64,000 bases of DNA from Pseudomonadales bacterium. GTDB taxonomy: Bacteria; Pseudomonadota; Gammaproteobacteria; Pseudomonadales; Ketobacteraceae. The DNA is taken from the NCBI GenBank assembly GCA_020062665.1, contig JAGUVW010000031.1:1-64000 (forward strand), in the 5' to 3' direction. The translations under genes and the position numbers were made by a program. Shown here in pieces: positions 10,033 through 19,116 of this stretch; within the stretch, counting starts at the first letter, position 1; each line of letters starts with the position of its first letter. The notes below the pieces were generated by a model, which had not been told where the DNA came from, did no database searches, and saw only the letters and a program-made list of their open reading frames with translations.

Positions 10033-11316
10033 ATGAGACCAATAGTGCGTGGAATTGCCGTGGCAGTTGCTGCGGTGGGGATAGCGGCTTGTGTGAAGCA
10101 GGCGTGGCGGGTGACTTATCCGGGGCCGGTGGATTACAGCCTCGGTACATCCATATTGGTCGCGGAAGATGGCTCAAGCTTCATGGCCGGTTACCTGGAC
10201 AGTCAGCAGTTGTTTGTGGCCGCCTATGATGCAAACGGCCGCAAGCGCTGGGATAAGGTGATTACCGGATCGGATTTCGGTGCACATGCCTATCGGCGAA
10301 ATCTGGCATTGGATGCGGAAGGCAACTTGTACCTGCGCTGGAATGATCTCTATCCAAGTGCCACCTATCTATACAAACTGGATTCCAGTGGCAATCAGGT
10401 GTTCGAGCGTCAACTTGAAGATGGCCACTATCTCGTCAATATGCAGATGGGTGATGATGGCAACTTCTATATGGATGGATTGTTTGGAGGTGGTGTCGGT
10501 GCCTATTCTGCCGATGGTGATCTGTTGTGGCGCTTTCCCGCTCCTGGCTCCGTTGAGGTGCCGGGTGATCGCGAACTCGGACAGTATGAAGGGCGAGTCG
10601 GCGACATTCAGGTAAGTTCAGCGGGTGGAAATGCCAGCACAGGCTACAGCTTTTTTACGGGTGTCGGCGTTGCGCTCGCAAACGGGCAGGTTTACTTCGG
10701 TTCGCCGATAGCGATCACGCTACTTGATTCCACCGGCCAAGTGGTCAGCGAAGTGACCGCTGCTGAGTTGGGACTCAGCTCCATTTACAGATTACTTGCG
10801 CAGGGCGATGCGTTGCTTGTAATTGGCGCAGAACAGGGAATGGTTACCAGCGTGGTGCTTGACGGTGACCTGCAGGAAATTTCCCGTCAGGTGTTGGTGC
10901 CTGGTGAGCCCAATGACGTGATCGTTTCATCTGCTGCGGGATATACCTGTGTCGGCATTGATCAATACGTTGGATTGGCTGGCAATGTTGTGCAGGTGAT
11001 GAAGCTGGGTGCCAACGGAGAGGTGTTGTGGTTCAAGCAAATCGCGAAGGAAGGTGGCACTTGGGAATATGCGGTTGTAACAGCTGCCGATGGCGCCTGC
11101 TATCTTAGTGCGATGATTGCACAGACAGGCGGTCGGATACTTTCCCGCACCGAGCGCTATGCGAATGCGGGTGAGCCAACGGATACCGTTGCGCTGCAGG
11201 ACTTTGCCATGTATGGCGTTGTCGTGCAGGGCAAAGGAATCTATCACGTGGGTATTACGGGTGAGTATGACGGGTCTGCGACGATTGCAACGTTGGACAA
11301 GCGGTCCAGGAAATAG
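10033..11316 (+). CDS. Putative lipoprotein, predicted beta-propeller
   Basis: This 427-residue protein is not assigned to a named family. A signal peptide with lipobox GIAAC puts the lipidated cysteine at residue 20. The mature part has repeated short phrases of the type VAAYDANGRKRWDKV, YKLDSSGNQVFERQL, GAYSADGDLLWRF and MKLGANGEVLWFKQI. These are the D-x-x-G-x-x-x-W blades typical of PQQ- or WD-like beta-propellers. An outer-membrane-anchored scaffold or binding protein is likely. The ATG has a good GGGAG ribosome site. It stands alone between two terminators, and its base composition is visibly richer in A and T than its neighbours, which could indicate acquisition. Confidence 0.72.
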   Translation: MRPIVRGIAVAVAAVGIAACVKQAWRVTYPGPVDYSLGTSILVAEDGSSFMAGYLDSQQLFVAAYDANGRKRWDKVITGSDFGAHAYRRNLALDAEGNLYLRWNDLYPSATYLYKLDSSGNQVFERQLEDGHYLVNMQMGDDGNFYMDGLFGGGVGAYSADGDLLWRFPAPGSVEVPGDRELGQYEGRVGDIQVSSAGGNASTGYSFFTGVGVALANGQVYFGSPIAITLLDSTGQVVSEVTAAELGLSSIYRLLAQGDALLVIGAEQGMVTSVVLDGDLQEISRQVLVPGEPNDVIVSSAAGYTCVGIDQYVGLAGNVVQVMKLGANGEVLWFKQIAKEGGTWEYAVVTAADGACYLSAMIAQTGGRILSRTERYANAGEPTDTVALQDFAMYGVVVQGKGIYHVGITGEYDGSATIATLDKRSRK

Positions 11317-11344
11317 CGTACCCTTGCCTTGGCCGTCATAAAAG

Positions 11345-11373
11345 AATCAGCCCTGCATTGCAGGGCTGATTTT
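11345..11373. terminator. Bidirectional terminator between lipoprotein and epimerase genes
   Basis: A perfect 12-bp stem (AATCAGCCCTGC / GCAGGGCTGATT) with a three-base loop is flanked by T on the plus side and by A on the other. It serves the two convergent genes. Confidence 0.9.
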
Positions 11374-11390
11374 GTGTGCCGCCAGTTGGT

Positions 11391-12383
11391 TTAAACATAC
11401 CCATTCGCCCGAAACCACTGCAACGAATCCTTCACCGATACCCGCACATCACGCGGCTTGTAACCCAGCTCCTGCTTCGCCTTGCTCACATCCATGAAGA
11501 TATATTGCGCGCCGTAGCGCACGGCGCCGACAGATATCGGCGGTTTTTTGTGAGTCACATTCTTGGACACCCATTCGGCCACCAGCGCAGTACCCTCCAG
11601 CACCGGCGCAGAAACCGGAATCATCCGCTCCTGCTTTTTGCCTTCCACTTCAGCCACCAGCTTGCAGAACTGTTCCGCACTCAGGTTTTCATTCCCCAGA
11701 ATATACAGTTCCCCGGCGCGGCCTTTTTCCGCCGCCAGAATATGGCCTGCCGCCACGTCGCGCACATCCACCACGTTGAAGCCACCGGGCAGTTTCAGGC
11801 GCGTCATGCCTTTGGCCATGCTGATGATGATGTCGCCGGTGGGTGTGGGCGCGATGTCGCCGGGACCGAAAGGAAATGCTGGATTAACCACGGTGAGGTT
11901 GAGGCCGTTGCGGGAGAAGGTGAGGGCTTCCTGCTGGCTCAGGTATTTACTCAGCACGTAGGGCGTGGCGTCGTATTGATTGAAAGGCGTGGTTTCGTCT
12001 GAAATCTCCATGCCCGGTTTGATGCCGATGGCGGACAGCGAGCTGGTGTACACCACCTTTTTTACATTTGCGGCGTTCTTGCAGGCCCACAACATGTTGC
12101 GGCTGCCCTGCAGGTTTACCTCCCACAGCGGGCGCCAGTCTTCCATCCACACGGCGTACACGGCGGCCATGTGAAAAACGGTGTCCACGCCGTCGACGAT
12201 TTTCCTGCAGTATTCCGTGTCCAGAATATTGCCGCGCACGATCTCGACATTCAGGTGATCGATGTTGCGGGTGTTTTCATTGGGCAGGGCGCCCACACGG
12301 ACTTCAATGCCCTTGTCGCAGAGTTGCTGGACAACGTGTGATCCGATAAAGCCGGCGCCGCCGGTGACCAGTGCTTTTTTCAT
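11391..12383 (-). CDS. NAD-dependent epimerase/dehydratase (extended SDR)
   Basis: This 330-residue extended short-chain dehydrogenase has the nucleotide motif TGGAGFIG at residues 7-14. Its catalytic set is TSS at 113-115, Tyr142 and Lys146 (YVLSK). The body resembles dihydroflavonol-4-reductase and 3-beta-hydroxysteroid dehydrogenase-like proteins (HMAAVYAVW, NPAFPFGPGD, NVVDVRDVAAGH, YILGNENLS). It should oxidise or reduce a sugar, sterol-like or polyketide-like substrate, which cannot be named. The ATG at 12383 (MKKALVTGG) is chosen over an upstream in-frame start because it begins the Rossmann strand and has AGGATT before it. Confidence 0.85.
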   Translation of the reverse strand: MKKALVTGGAGFIGSHVVQQLCDKGIEVRVGALPNENTRNIDHLNVEIVRGNILDTEYCRKIVDGVDTVFHMAAVYAVWMEDWRPLWEVNLQGSRNMLWACKNAANVKKVVYTSSLSAIGIKPGMEISDETTPFNQYDATPYVLSKYLSQQEALTFSRNGLNLTVVNPAFPFGPGDIAPTPTGDIIISMAKGMTRLKLPGGFNVVDVRDVAAGHILAAEKGRAGELYILGNENLSAEQFCKLVAEVEGKKQERMIPVSAPVLEGTALVAEWVSKNVTHKKPPISVGAVRYGAQYIFMDVSKAKQELGYKPRDVRVSVKDSLQWFRANGYV

Positions 12384-12571
12384 GGGGAATCCTGACGCGA
12401 GGGAAAGCAAATACGATAGCACGGCCACCTGCCCCTGTTATGGCGTGGAACGACAGCCCATGTGACGTCTGTTACCTGTGGGCGCTTTTTGCACCTGGAG
12501 CGGCGGGGCGTTGTGGTGATTGAAAATTGAACAATAACCTCGTCGCCATGATGAACGCTGCGATTGGCTAA

Positions 12572-12601
12572 GTTGGGACAATTTTTGCGTTTGTTGGGAC
12601 A
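12572..12601. repeat. Two direct repeats GTTGGGACA, 21 bp apart
   Basis: GTTGGGACA occurs at 12572-12580 and 12593-12601. The copies are 21 bp apart, two helical turns, so both face the same side of the DNA. They lie upstream of the minus-strand SDR gene and could be a regulator site. No regulator is identified. Confidence 0.4.
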
Positions 12602-12602
12602 T

Positions 12603-12622
12603 AGGGTGACTTTGGTCACCCT
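12603..12622. promoter_or_regulatory. Palindrome resembling a CRP/Vfr-type operator
   Basis: AGGGTGAC-TTTG-GTCACCCT is a perfect 8-bp inverted repeat. Its core GTGA-N6-TCAC matches the core spacing of CRP/Vfr sites, although the outer bases differ from TGTGA/TCACA. It lies about 220 bp upstream of the SDR start, which is far for a direct activator. Confidence 0.35.
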
Positions 12623-12721
12623 GCTATTCTGTCCTTGTCATTGCGCTGTGGTGGAGACGGCAGCCCGCCCCCACAGGCTCTGGCATTTAGCAAAAAATGA
12701 AGTCAATAAACTTTCTGCAGG

Positions 12722-14113
12722 TTATTCCCGCGTCCAACGGGTGCCTTCCTTCGAGTCCTCCAGCACGATGCCCTGATCTTTCAGTTCTTTGCGAATCGCG
12801 TCAGCGCGGACGAAGTTTTTGGCCTTCTTCGCGTCGATGCGCTCCTGGATCAACTGCTCAATAGCGTCATCAGACAGGCCACCGCTGCTGGAAGCCGGCG
12901 CCCACTTGAACCAGGCTTCGGCGTCCTGATTGAGCAGTCCAATGAAACTGCCGGCCTTGCGCAGGATGGATTGCAGCTTGGCCTTTTCCGCGCCGGTGGT
13001 TTTGTTGATTTCACCGGCCAGCGCGTGCAGCACGGACAGGGCCTGCGGCGTGTTCAGGTCATCCAGCAGATAGCCTTCCAGCTCGTCCAGTTGCGGGTGT
13101 TGCACGCCGCTGTCCACGGTCACCGCCGATTCCCGCAGCGCGCCATAAAGACGATCCAGCGCTGACTTGGCGCTGCTGAGCAGATCGCCGGAAAAATCCA
13201 GTGGCTTGCGATAATGCGCGGTGAGCAGGGCGTAGCGGATCACTTCGCCGGGCCATTCCTGCAGCAGATCGCGCACGGTGCGGAAATTGCCGAGGGATTT
13301 CGACATTTTCTTGCCGTCGATATTCAGGTAGCCGTTATGCAGCCAGTAGCGCACGAACTGCTCGTTGCCGTGCTCGTGGCAGCAGGTACCCTGGGCGATT
13401 TCGTTTTCATGGTGGGGGAAGATCAGATCCATGCCGCCGCCGTGAATGTCGATAGTTTTGCCCAGGTGTTTGTTGATCATGGCGGAGCATTCGATGTGCC
13501 AGCCGGGGCGACCGCGGCCCCAGGGGCTGTCCCAGCCTGGCAGGTCGTCGCTGGAGGGTTTCCACAGGACAAAATCTGCAGGTTCTTTTTTGTAGGGCGC
13601 AACTTCCACTCGCGCACCGGCAATCATGTCGTCCATATTGCGCTTCGAGAGTTTGCCGTACTGCTTGTCGGTGCTCACCTGGAACAGCACATGGCCTTCG
13701 GCTTCGTACGCGTGGCCGTTTTTGATCAGCGCCTGGATCTGCTCGATCATGGCGTCGATGTTGTCGGTGGCATAGGGTTCCAGCGTGGGCTGCAGGTTGT
13801 TGAGCTGCCCCATGTCCTGGTGATAGGCGTCGGCGTAGCGTTCCGCCAGAACGCGAATGGGTTCGCCATTTTCCTTCGCCGCGTTGTTGATCTTGTCGTC
13901 GATGTCGGTGATGTTGCGGGCGTAGATCACATTGGGAAAATGCCGGTTCAGCAGGCGAAAGAGTGTGTCGAACACTACCACCGGGCGGGCGTTGCCGATG
14001 TGGACGAAGTTGTAGACCGTGGGCCCGCACACGTACATGGTCACCCGGTTGGGATCGAGCGGGGCGAAGGGTTCTTTTTGCTGGGTCAGTGTGTTGTGCA
14101 GGTAGAGTGTCAT
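12722..14113 (-). CDS. cysS: Cysteinyl-tRNA synthetase
   Basis: This 463-residue class I aminoacyl-tRNA synthetase charges tRNA-Cys and has the usual length for the enzyme. It has the HIGH-type motif HIGNARP after CGPTVYN, where the cysteine is a zinc ligand. WHIECSAM and HHENEIAQ supply the other zinc ligands, and [10 protein letters not shown] is the KMSKS loop. The frame is open another 100 codons upstream, but that part is low-quality sequence from the repeat region. The ATG at 14113 begins the conserved [10 protein letters not shown]. The gene is flanked by intergenic DNA on both sides and seems to be transcribed alone. Confidence 0.96.
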   Translation of the reverse strand: MTLYLHNTLTQQKEPFAPLDPNRVTMYVCGPTVYNFVHIGNARPVVVFDTLFRLLNRHFPNVIYARNITDIDDKINNAAKENGEPIRVLAERYADAYHQDMGQLNNLQPTLEPYATDNIDAMIEQIQALIKNGHAYEAEGHVLFQVSTDKQYGKLSKRNMDDMIAGARVEVAPYKKEPADFVLWKPSSDDLPGWDSPWGRGRPGWHIECSAMINKHLGKTIDIHGGGMDLIFPHHENEIAQGTCCHEHGNEQFVRYWLHNGYLNIDGKKMSKSLGNFRTVRDLLQEWPGEVIRYALLTAHYRKPLDFSGDLLSSAKSALDRLYGALRESAVTVDSGVQHPQLDELEGYLLDDLNTPQALSVLHALAGEINKTTGAEKAKLQSILRKAGSFIGLLNQDAEAWFKWAPASSSGGLSDDAIEQLIQERIDAKKAKNFVRADAIRKELKDQGIVLEDSKEGTRWTRE

Positions 14114-14261
14114 GGTCGGTTCAACTTCGCGGTTCTCGTTGCGCTGGCGTTTCGTGTGGCCTGGCGCGTTGGGGTGATCGTTTGTTTGTTCAGCTGCTTT
14201 GTACTTGGTCGTGTGCTTCGGGTGCGCATGGTGCGTTGCGCTGGTTCTGGTTTGTGCGCGG

Positions 14262-14397
14262 GGCGGGTGAAGGGGCATCCTTTTTCCTAAATCAGGGTCA
14301 CACATCCATGTGCGACCCTGAATCGTCTTTGGCGCCGCTACGCTATCCCTGCTTCGCAGCGCCAAAACGACGGAAAAAGGACGCCCCTTCACCCGCC
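14262..14397. repeat. 136-bp nested inverted repeat (MITE/REP-like), cysS-thrS region
   Basis: The 26-base arms at 14262-14287 and 14372-14397 are reverse complements with a single mismatch. Inside lie two smaller palindromes. One is at 14292-14321, with arms beginning TCAGGGTC and ending GACCCTGA. The other is at about 14328-14366, with TTTGGCGC pairing with GCGCCAAA. No open reading frame is convincing. The structure is that of a non-autonomous miniature element or a composite REP sequence. Confidence 0.75.
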
Positions 14398-14446
14398 TGC
14401 AAGTTCGTGCCGGATTCTTCACGGAATCTCGAACCGAATTCTCAAG

Positions 14447-14577
14447 AAGTCATCGCGCTGTTGATTTTGCGTCGTTTTGAGCGCAATGGGCAGGACAGCC
14501 CATTGTGATCAAAGTCGATTGCAGGAGCGACAGGGATGTCGCGGACGCATTTAGCAAAATTAACAGCGCGATGGCTT
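14447..14577. repeat. Second nested inverted repeat, 131 bp, upstream of cysS
   Basis: The 24-base arms at 14447-14470 and 14554-14577 match as reverse complements with two mismatches. Enclosed are two perfect hairpins: CAATGGGC-6-GCCCATTG (14484-14505) and GCGACA-4-TGTCGC (14527-14542). Its organisation is the same as the neighbouring element at 14262-14397, but the sequence differs. Confidence 0.75.
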
Positions 14578-14683
14578 CCCGCTAGAACCAGAAATCCATT
14601 CAATTACCACCAGGCTGCGTGAACGGCTCGAGCAAAAACATGTCTGGTGCACAGCGTACTAATTTAGCCGAACTGAACCGCCA

Positions 14684-16597
14684 TCAAACCGGCAACTTCG
14701 TCGCCGCCACAATCCGCTCCAGCGCTTCCGCAAATGTCACCACTTCATTCTGCTGGCTGCCCAGCTGGCGGATCGCCACTTTCTGCTCGGCAGCTTCCTG
14801 TTTGCCCACTACCCAGATCTGCGGCACTTTCGCGTTGGAATGTTCGCGCACCTTGTAGCCGATTTTCTCGTTGCGCAGATCCGCCTGGGCTTGAATGCCA
14901 GCCGCTTTCAGTTGTGTCACCACCGACTCCGCCCATTCCCGCGCATCATCAGTAATGGTGGCAACGACAACGGGAACGGGAGATAGCCACAGCGGGAAGT
15001 GCCCGGCATAGTGCTCGATCAGAATACCGATAAAACGCTCCATCGAACCCACAATCGCGCGGTGCAGCATGATTGGACGCTGGCGTTGGGAATGTTCATC
15101 CACGTACTCGGCGTTCAAACGTTCCGGCATCATCGGGTCGAACTGCACGGTGCCTACCTGCCAGGCGCGGCCGATGGAATCCTTCAGGTGATATTCGATT
15201 TTCGGGCCGTAAAATGCGCCTTCGCCCGGCAGTTCCTCCCAGGCGACGCCCGCGCTTTTCAGCGCCGCTCGCAAGCCGTTTTCCGCCTTGTCCCAGGCTT
15301 CTTCAGTACCGATGCGTTTGTCGGGACGCAGTGCCAGCTTTACCGAAATATTGTCGAAACCGAAATCCGCGTACACCTTCATCGCCTGCTGATGGAATGC
15401 GGTCACTTCCCCCTGCACCTGATCCTCGGTACAGAAGATGTGGCCGTCGTCCTGGGTGAATGCGCGCACGCGCATGATGCCGTGCAGTGCGCCCGAGGGT
15501 TCATTGCGATGGCAGCCGCCGAATTCTGCATAACGGATCGGCAGGTCGCGGTAGCTGTGCAGCGTGTTGTTGTAGATCTGCACGTGGCCGGGGCAATTCA
15601 TCGGTTTCACCGCGTAGGTGCGCTTTTCCGACTCAGTGAAAAACATGTTTTCCTGGTAGTTGTCCCAGTGACCGGATTTCTTCCACAGACTCACGTCCAT
15701 GATCTGCGGGCCGCGCACTTCCTGGTAGCCGCTGTTGCGGTAGACCTGGCGCACGTACTGCTCAACCTTCTGCCAGATCGACCAGCCTTTCGGGTGCCAG
15801 AACACCATGCCCGGCGCTTCTTCCTGCTGGTGGAACAGATCCAGTTCCTTGCCCAGTTTGCGGTGGTCGCGCTTGGCGGCTTCCTCCAGCTGGGTCAGGT
15901 AGGCTTTCAGTTCCTTGGCATCGCGCCAGGCGGTGCCGTACACCCGCTGCAGCTGTGCCTTGGTGGCATCACCGCGCCAGTACGCGCCAGCGGTTTTCAT
16001 CACTTTGAAACCCTTGCCCAGCTTGCCGGTGGACGGCAGGTGCGGGCCCCGGCACAGGTCGATGAAGTCGCCTTGGCGGTAGAGGGAAATGACTTCGTCT
16101 GCCGGCAGATCACGGATCAGTTCGGCTTTGAACGCTTCACCCTGGCTCTCAAAAAACGTGATCGCTTCATCCCGATCCCAGACTTCGCGCACGATGGGCA
16201 GATCGCGGTCGACGATCTCTTCCATGCGCTTCTGGATCGTGTCCAGATCTTCCTGGGTGAACGGCTTTTCCCGATAAAAATCGTAGTAGTAGCCGTTCTC
16301 GATGGCGGGGCCGATGGTGACCTGGGTTTCCGGGAACAGTTCTTTCACCGCCTGCGCCATCACGTGGGCGGCGTCGTGGCGCAGCAGTTCCAGCGCCTCG
16401 GGGGATTTGGTGGTAATGAATTGAACGGTGCAGGAGGTGGTCAGGGTTGTCGTCAGGTCCATCTGGTTGCCATTGACGATCATGGCAAGGCTGGCCTTGG
16501 CGAGGCCGGGGCCGATATCGGCGGCGAGTTGCAGGCCGGAAACGGGCTGCTCGTAGTGCCTGACGCTTCCGTCAGGCAGAGTAATGGCGATGGACAT
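14684..16597 (-). CDS. thrS: Threonyl-tRNA synthetase
   Basis: This 637-residue class II synthetase charges tRNA-Thr. The order is the usual one: an N-terminal TGS domain ([17 protein letters not shown]), an editing domain with the [11 protein letters not shown] motif, a catalytic core (RCHRNE-like [14 protein letters not shown], then [10 protein letters not shown]) and a C-terminal anticodon-binding domain. The ATG at 16597 ([10 protein letters not shown]) is preferred over an in-frame start 36 bases upstream. In many gammaproteobacteria thrS is followed directly by infC-rpmI-rplT. Here it is followed by repeat-rich DNA and cysS, so this copy stands outside the usual cluster. Confidence 0.96.
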   Translation of the reverse strand: MSIAITLPDGSVRHYEQPVSGLQLAADIGPGLAKASLAMIVNGNQMDLTTTLTTSCTVQFITTKSPEALELLRHDAAHVMAQAVKELFPETQVTIGPAIENGYYYDFYREKPFTQEDLDTIQKRMEEIVDRDLPIVREVWDRDEAITFFESQGEAFKAELIRDLPADEVISLYRQGDFIDLCRGPHLPSTGKLGKGFKVMKTAGAYWRGDATKAQLQRVYGTAWRDAKELKAYLTQLEEAAKRDHRKLGKELDLFHQQEEAPGMVFWHPKGWSIWQKVEQYVRQVYRNSGYQEVRGPQIMDVSLWKKSGHWDNYQENMFFTESEKRTYAVKPMNCPGHVQIYNNTLHSYRDLPIRYAEFGGCHRNEPSGALHGIMRVRAFTQDDGHIFCTEDQVQGEVTAFHQQAMKVYADFGFDNISVKLALRPDKRIGTEEAWDKAENGLRAALKSAGVAWEELPGEGAFYGPKIEYHLKDSIGRAWQVGTVQFDPMMPERLNAEYVDEHSQRQRPIMLHRAIVGSMERFIGILIEHYAGHFPLWLSPVPVVVATITDDAREWAESVVTQLKAAGIQAQADLRNEKIGYKVREHSNAKVPQIWVVGKQEAAEQKVAIRQLGSQQNEVVTFAEALERIVAATKLPV

Positions 16598-16679
16598 GGT
16601 CGGTTGCGATTCCTGTTGATGACTGACAATCACCCCTGCATGGGTGGGTCGACCATTCTATAGAAGATATAGGGAAATT

Positions 16680-17531
16680 TCAGCGCCGGGCGATGGCGCC
16701 TTTCATGACCCCTTCATAGGCCCGCACCTCGAACTCGTGATCCGGGTCGTCGGCCTTTAGGTGGGCGGCAATGTGGTCGGCCAGGTATTCCACGGTGGAA
16801 TCCGTGTCGATCAGATAGACCTGGGTGGCGGGAAGGGTCAGTTCGAAGCGGCCCTGCTGGGCGTCGTAGCCGAACTGGATGTAGTCCACGCCGCTTTCGC
16901 TGAATTCCCGCACCACGTCGGAACGGGTGCCGATGTAGATATCTTTCCACTTCAGGGCCCAGGCTTTTTCCAGCAGGGGATCACGCTTGCCGTTGCGCAG
17001 GATCTTGAGGCGGGAACGATGGCCGTGGGCGATGCGCTGGCAGTTGCCCCGGTGTTTCTTGAGGCCGTGGGAATAGTGATAGAAGGGGCCGGCGCCTTCC
17101 TCGGGGCGCAGTTCGATCACTACCTGTTTCACATTGGAAGGCACGGCGGTCATCACGGCCTGTTGCAGGGCGGGTGTGAGGTTGGCGGGGGTGACGTCGT
17201 CGCAATCCAGCAGTTCCACCGCGTCGATGGGCGACAGATGACGGAACAGGCGCCCGCTCTCATCCTGCCATTGCAGTTCGGTGTTGCCGTAGGTTTCCTT
17301 CACCTGCAACTGGGGCAGGCCACGGGGAATCACCAGCTTGTGGTCGATGAGCCCTTCCACGGCGTCGCGCACCTGGCGCTTCACCAGTGCGAAGTCGAAC
17401 ACCATGCCCTGCTCATCCAGCTCGCCGTGCAGCTCCACGTCCACGATCCAGCTTTCCCCCAGGATTCCCCGTGTTGCGTGGGCGTAGGAAAAATCCAGAA
17501 CGGTCAGATGTTTGACGAAGAGTGCAGACAT
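16680..17531 (-). CDS. QueD-like 6-carboxytetrahydropterin synthase, two tandem domains
   Basis: This 283-residue protein is about twice the length of ordinary QueD (about 120 residues). The first half has FSYAHATRGILGESWIVDVELHG and FDFALVKRQVRDAVEGLIDHKLVIP, like the pterin-synthase fold. The second half has CQRIAHGHRSRL, which matches the CxxxHGH motif: catalytic cysteine and two zinc-binding histidines. It is therefore best read as a fused pair of T-folds with the active site in the second. The likely role is in queuosine precursor synthesis or other pterin chemistry. It lies 82 bases upstream of thrS on the same strand. Confidence 0.78.
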   Translation of the reverse strand: MSALFVKHLTVLDFSYAHATRGILGESWIVDVELHGELDEQGMVFDFALVKRQVRDAVEGLIDHKLVIPRGLPQLQVKETYGNTELQWQDESGRLFRHLSPIDAVELLDCDDVTPANLTPALQQAVMTAVPSNVKQVVIELRPEEGAGPFYHYSHGLKKHRGNCQRIAHGHRSRLKILRNGKRDPLLEKAWALKWKDIYIGTRSDVVREFSESGVDYIQFGYDAQQGRFELTLPATQVYLIDTDSTVEYLADHIAAHLKADDPDHEFEVRAYEGVMKGAIARR

Positions 17532-17569
17532 GCGCAGGACTCGAAAGTAGGTGATCAGGCACGATCAGT

Positions 17570-17575
17570 TATAAT
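17570..17575 (+). promoter_or_regulatory. Possible -10 element upstream of dihydroorotase
   Basis: A perfect TATAAT lies 50 bases before the pyrC start. There is no good -35 hexamer at the usual distance, so this is tentative. Confidence 0.4.
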
Positions 17576-17624
17576 ACGCTTCCCACTTGGGTAGCGCCAT
17601 TCTCTACAGTATAGGAAGCGAATC

Positions 17625-18962
17625 ATGACCAGTCTGTTAATCACCAACGCGCATATCGTGAACGAGGGACAGATTCGCCAGGGCGACGTGCTGGTTCGCA
17701 ATGGCCGGATCGAGAAGATTGGCGGAAACCTGGCGTCCAGTAAGGCCGACCGGGTGATCGACGCCGCCGGCAAACACCTGCTGCCGGGCATGATCGACGA
17801 TCAGGTGCATTTCCGCGAGCCGGGCCTGACCCACAAGGGCGAGATCGCGACCGAATCCGCGGCGGCTGTGGCGGGCGGCATCACCAGCTACTTTGAAATG
17901 CCCAATGTGAACCCCCTCACCATCAACCGCGCCGCCCTGGAAGACAAGTACGACCGCGCCACGCAGAAATCCATCGCCAACTTCGCCTTCTATCTGGGCG
18001 CCAGTAACGACAACCTCGACGAGATCAAGTCCATCGACCCCAACGCCGCCTGCGGCATCAAGGTGTTCATGGGCGCCTCCACCGGCAACATGCTGGTGGA
18101 CAATCCGCAGACTCTGGAAGGCATTTTCGCCAACAGCCCGATCATCGTGGTCACCCATTGCGAGGACAGCCCGATGATCAAGGCCAACGAGGATCGCTAC
18201 CGGGAGCAGTATGGCGAGAACGTGCCGATGGCCTGCCATCCATTGATCCGCTCCGAGGAGGCGTGCTGGAAATCCTCCTCTCTGGCGGTGGGGCTGGCGA
18301 AGAAGCACGGCACCCAGCTACATGTTCTCCACATCACCACCGCGAAAGAGCTGGACCATTTCAAGCCGGGCCCCATGACAGGCAAGCAGATCACAGCAGA
18401 AGTCTGCGCGCACCATCTCTTTTTCAACGAAGCGGACTACGCCACCAAGGGTGCTCTGATCAAATGTAATCCTGCCGTCAAAACCAAGGCGGATCAGGAA
18501 GGGCTGCTGGCGGCGGTGAAGGACGGTCGCATCGACATCATCGCCACCGATCACGCGCCCCATACCTGGGATGAAAAACAGCAATCCTATTTCAAGGCGC
18601 CGTCGGGCCTGCCGTTGGTGCAGCACGCGCTGGTGTCCGTGCTGGAGCACTACCACGCCGGCCGCTTCAGCCTGGAAACCGTGGTGCAGAAAACCAGTCA
18701 CAACGTGGCCATCCGTTTCCAGATGGCGGAGCGGGGCTTCATTCGCGAAGGCTACTGGGCCGATCTGGCGCTGGTGGATCTGACGGCGCCCACCGTGGTG
18801 GATCAACAGGAAGTCCTCTACAAGTGCGGCTGGACCCCGTTTGCTGGCACCATCTTCAAGTCGTCGATCCATACCACCCTGGTGAACGGCCAGGTGGCGT
18901 TCGAGAATGGTCAGGTGAACCGGGCGCTGCGTGGCCAGCGTCTTGCATTCAATCGCACCTGA
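17625..18962 (+). CDS. pyrC: Dihydroorotase
   Basis: This 445-residue amidohydrolase interconverts carbamoyl-aspartate and dihydroorotate in pyrimidine synthesis. Metal-site residues are visible: His62 and Arg64 in VHFREPG, a lysine at 146 (CGIKVFMGAS) in the place of the carbamylated bridging lysine, His178 (VVTHCED), His236 (LHVLHITT) and Asp309 (IIATDHAPH). The length fits the long class I type. The start has an AGGAAG ribosome site. A hydantoinase-type reaction cannot be fully excluded, but the HFREPG form is typical of dihydroorotases. Confidence 0.92.
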   Translation: MTSLLITNAHIVNEGQIRQGDVLVRNGRIEKIGGNLASSKADRVIDAAGKHLLPGMIDDQVHFREPGLTHKGEIATESAAAVAGGITSYFEMPNVNPLTINRAALEDKYDRATQKSIANFAFYLGASNDNLDEIKSIDPNAACGIKVFMGASTGNMLVDNPQTLEGIFANSPIIVVTHCEDSPMIKANEDRYREQYGENVPMACHPLIRSEEACWKSSSLAVGLAKKHGTQLHVLHITTAKELDHFKPGPMTGKQITAEVCAHHLFFNEADYATKGALIKCNPAVKTKADQEGLLAAVKDGRIDIIATDHAPHTWDEKQQSYFKAPSGLPLVQHALVSVLEHYHAGRFSLETVVQKTSHNVAIRFQMAERGFIREGYWADLALVDLTAPTVVDQQEVLYKCGWTPFAGTIFKSSIHTTLVNGQVAFENGQVNRALRGQRLAFNRT

Positions 18963-19116
18963 CGGGTTTCAGAGCGGTTACATATCTGTAACCTGTTCGT
19001 GCTATTAAGCGGTGCATTCTGGGATAGAATGCGCGCCATCTTGTAGACAGTGTGTGCACCCGGCGGGTTGCCCGTGAGCAGGCTCGCCGGAACCGGACTC
19101 AATGGAGTGCCAGAGC

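Larger units (their letters stand above)
12384..12721. other. 338-bp intergenic region between cysS and the SDR gene
   Basis: No gene is seen. The region holds a perfect short palindrome at 12603-12622, a pair of 9-bp direct repeats at 12572-12601, and a 13-base sequence at 12683-12695 that recurs on the other side of cysS. The control signals for the SDR gene probably lie here. Confidence 0.5.

Noticed and set aside
14262-14577. Insertion sequence with transposase
   Set aside because: The inverted repeats are real, but no transposase gene lies between or beside them.
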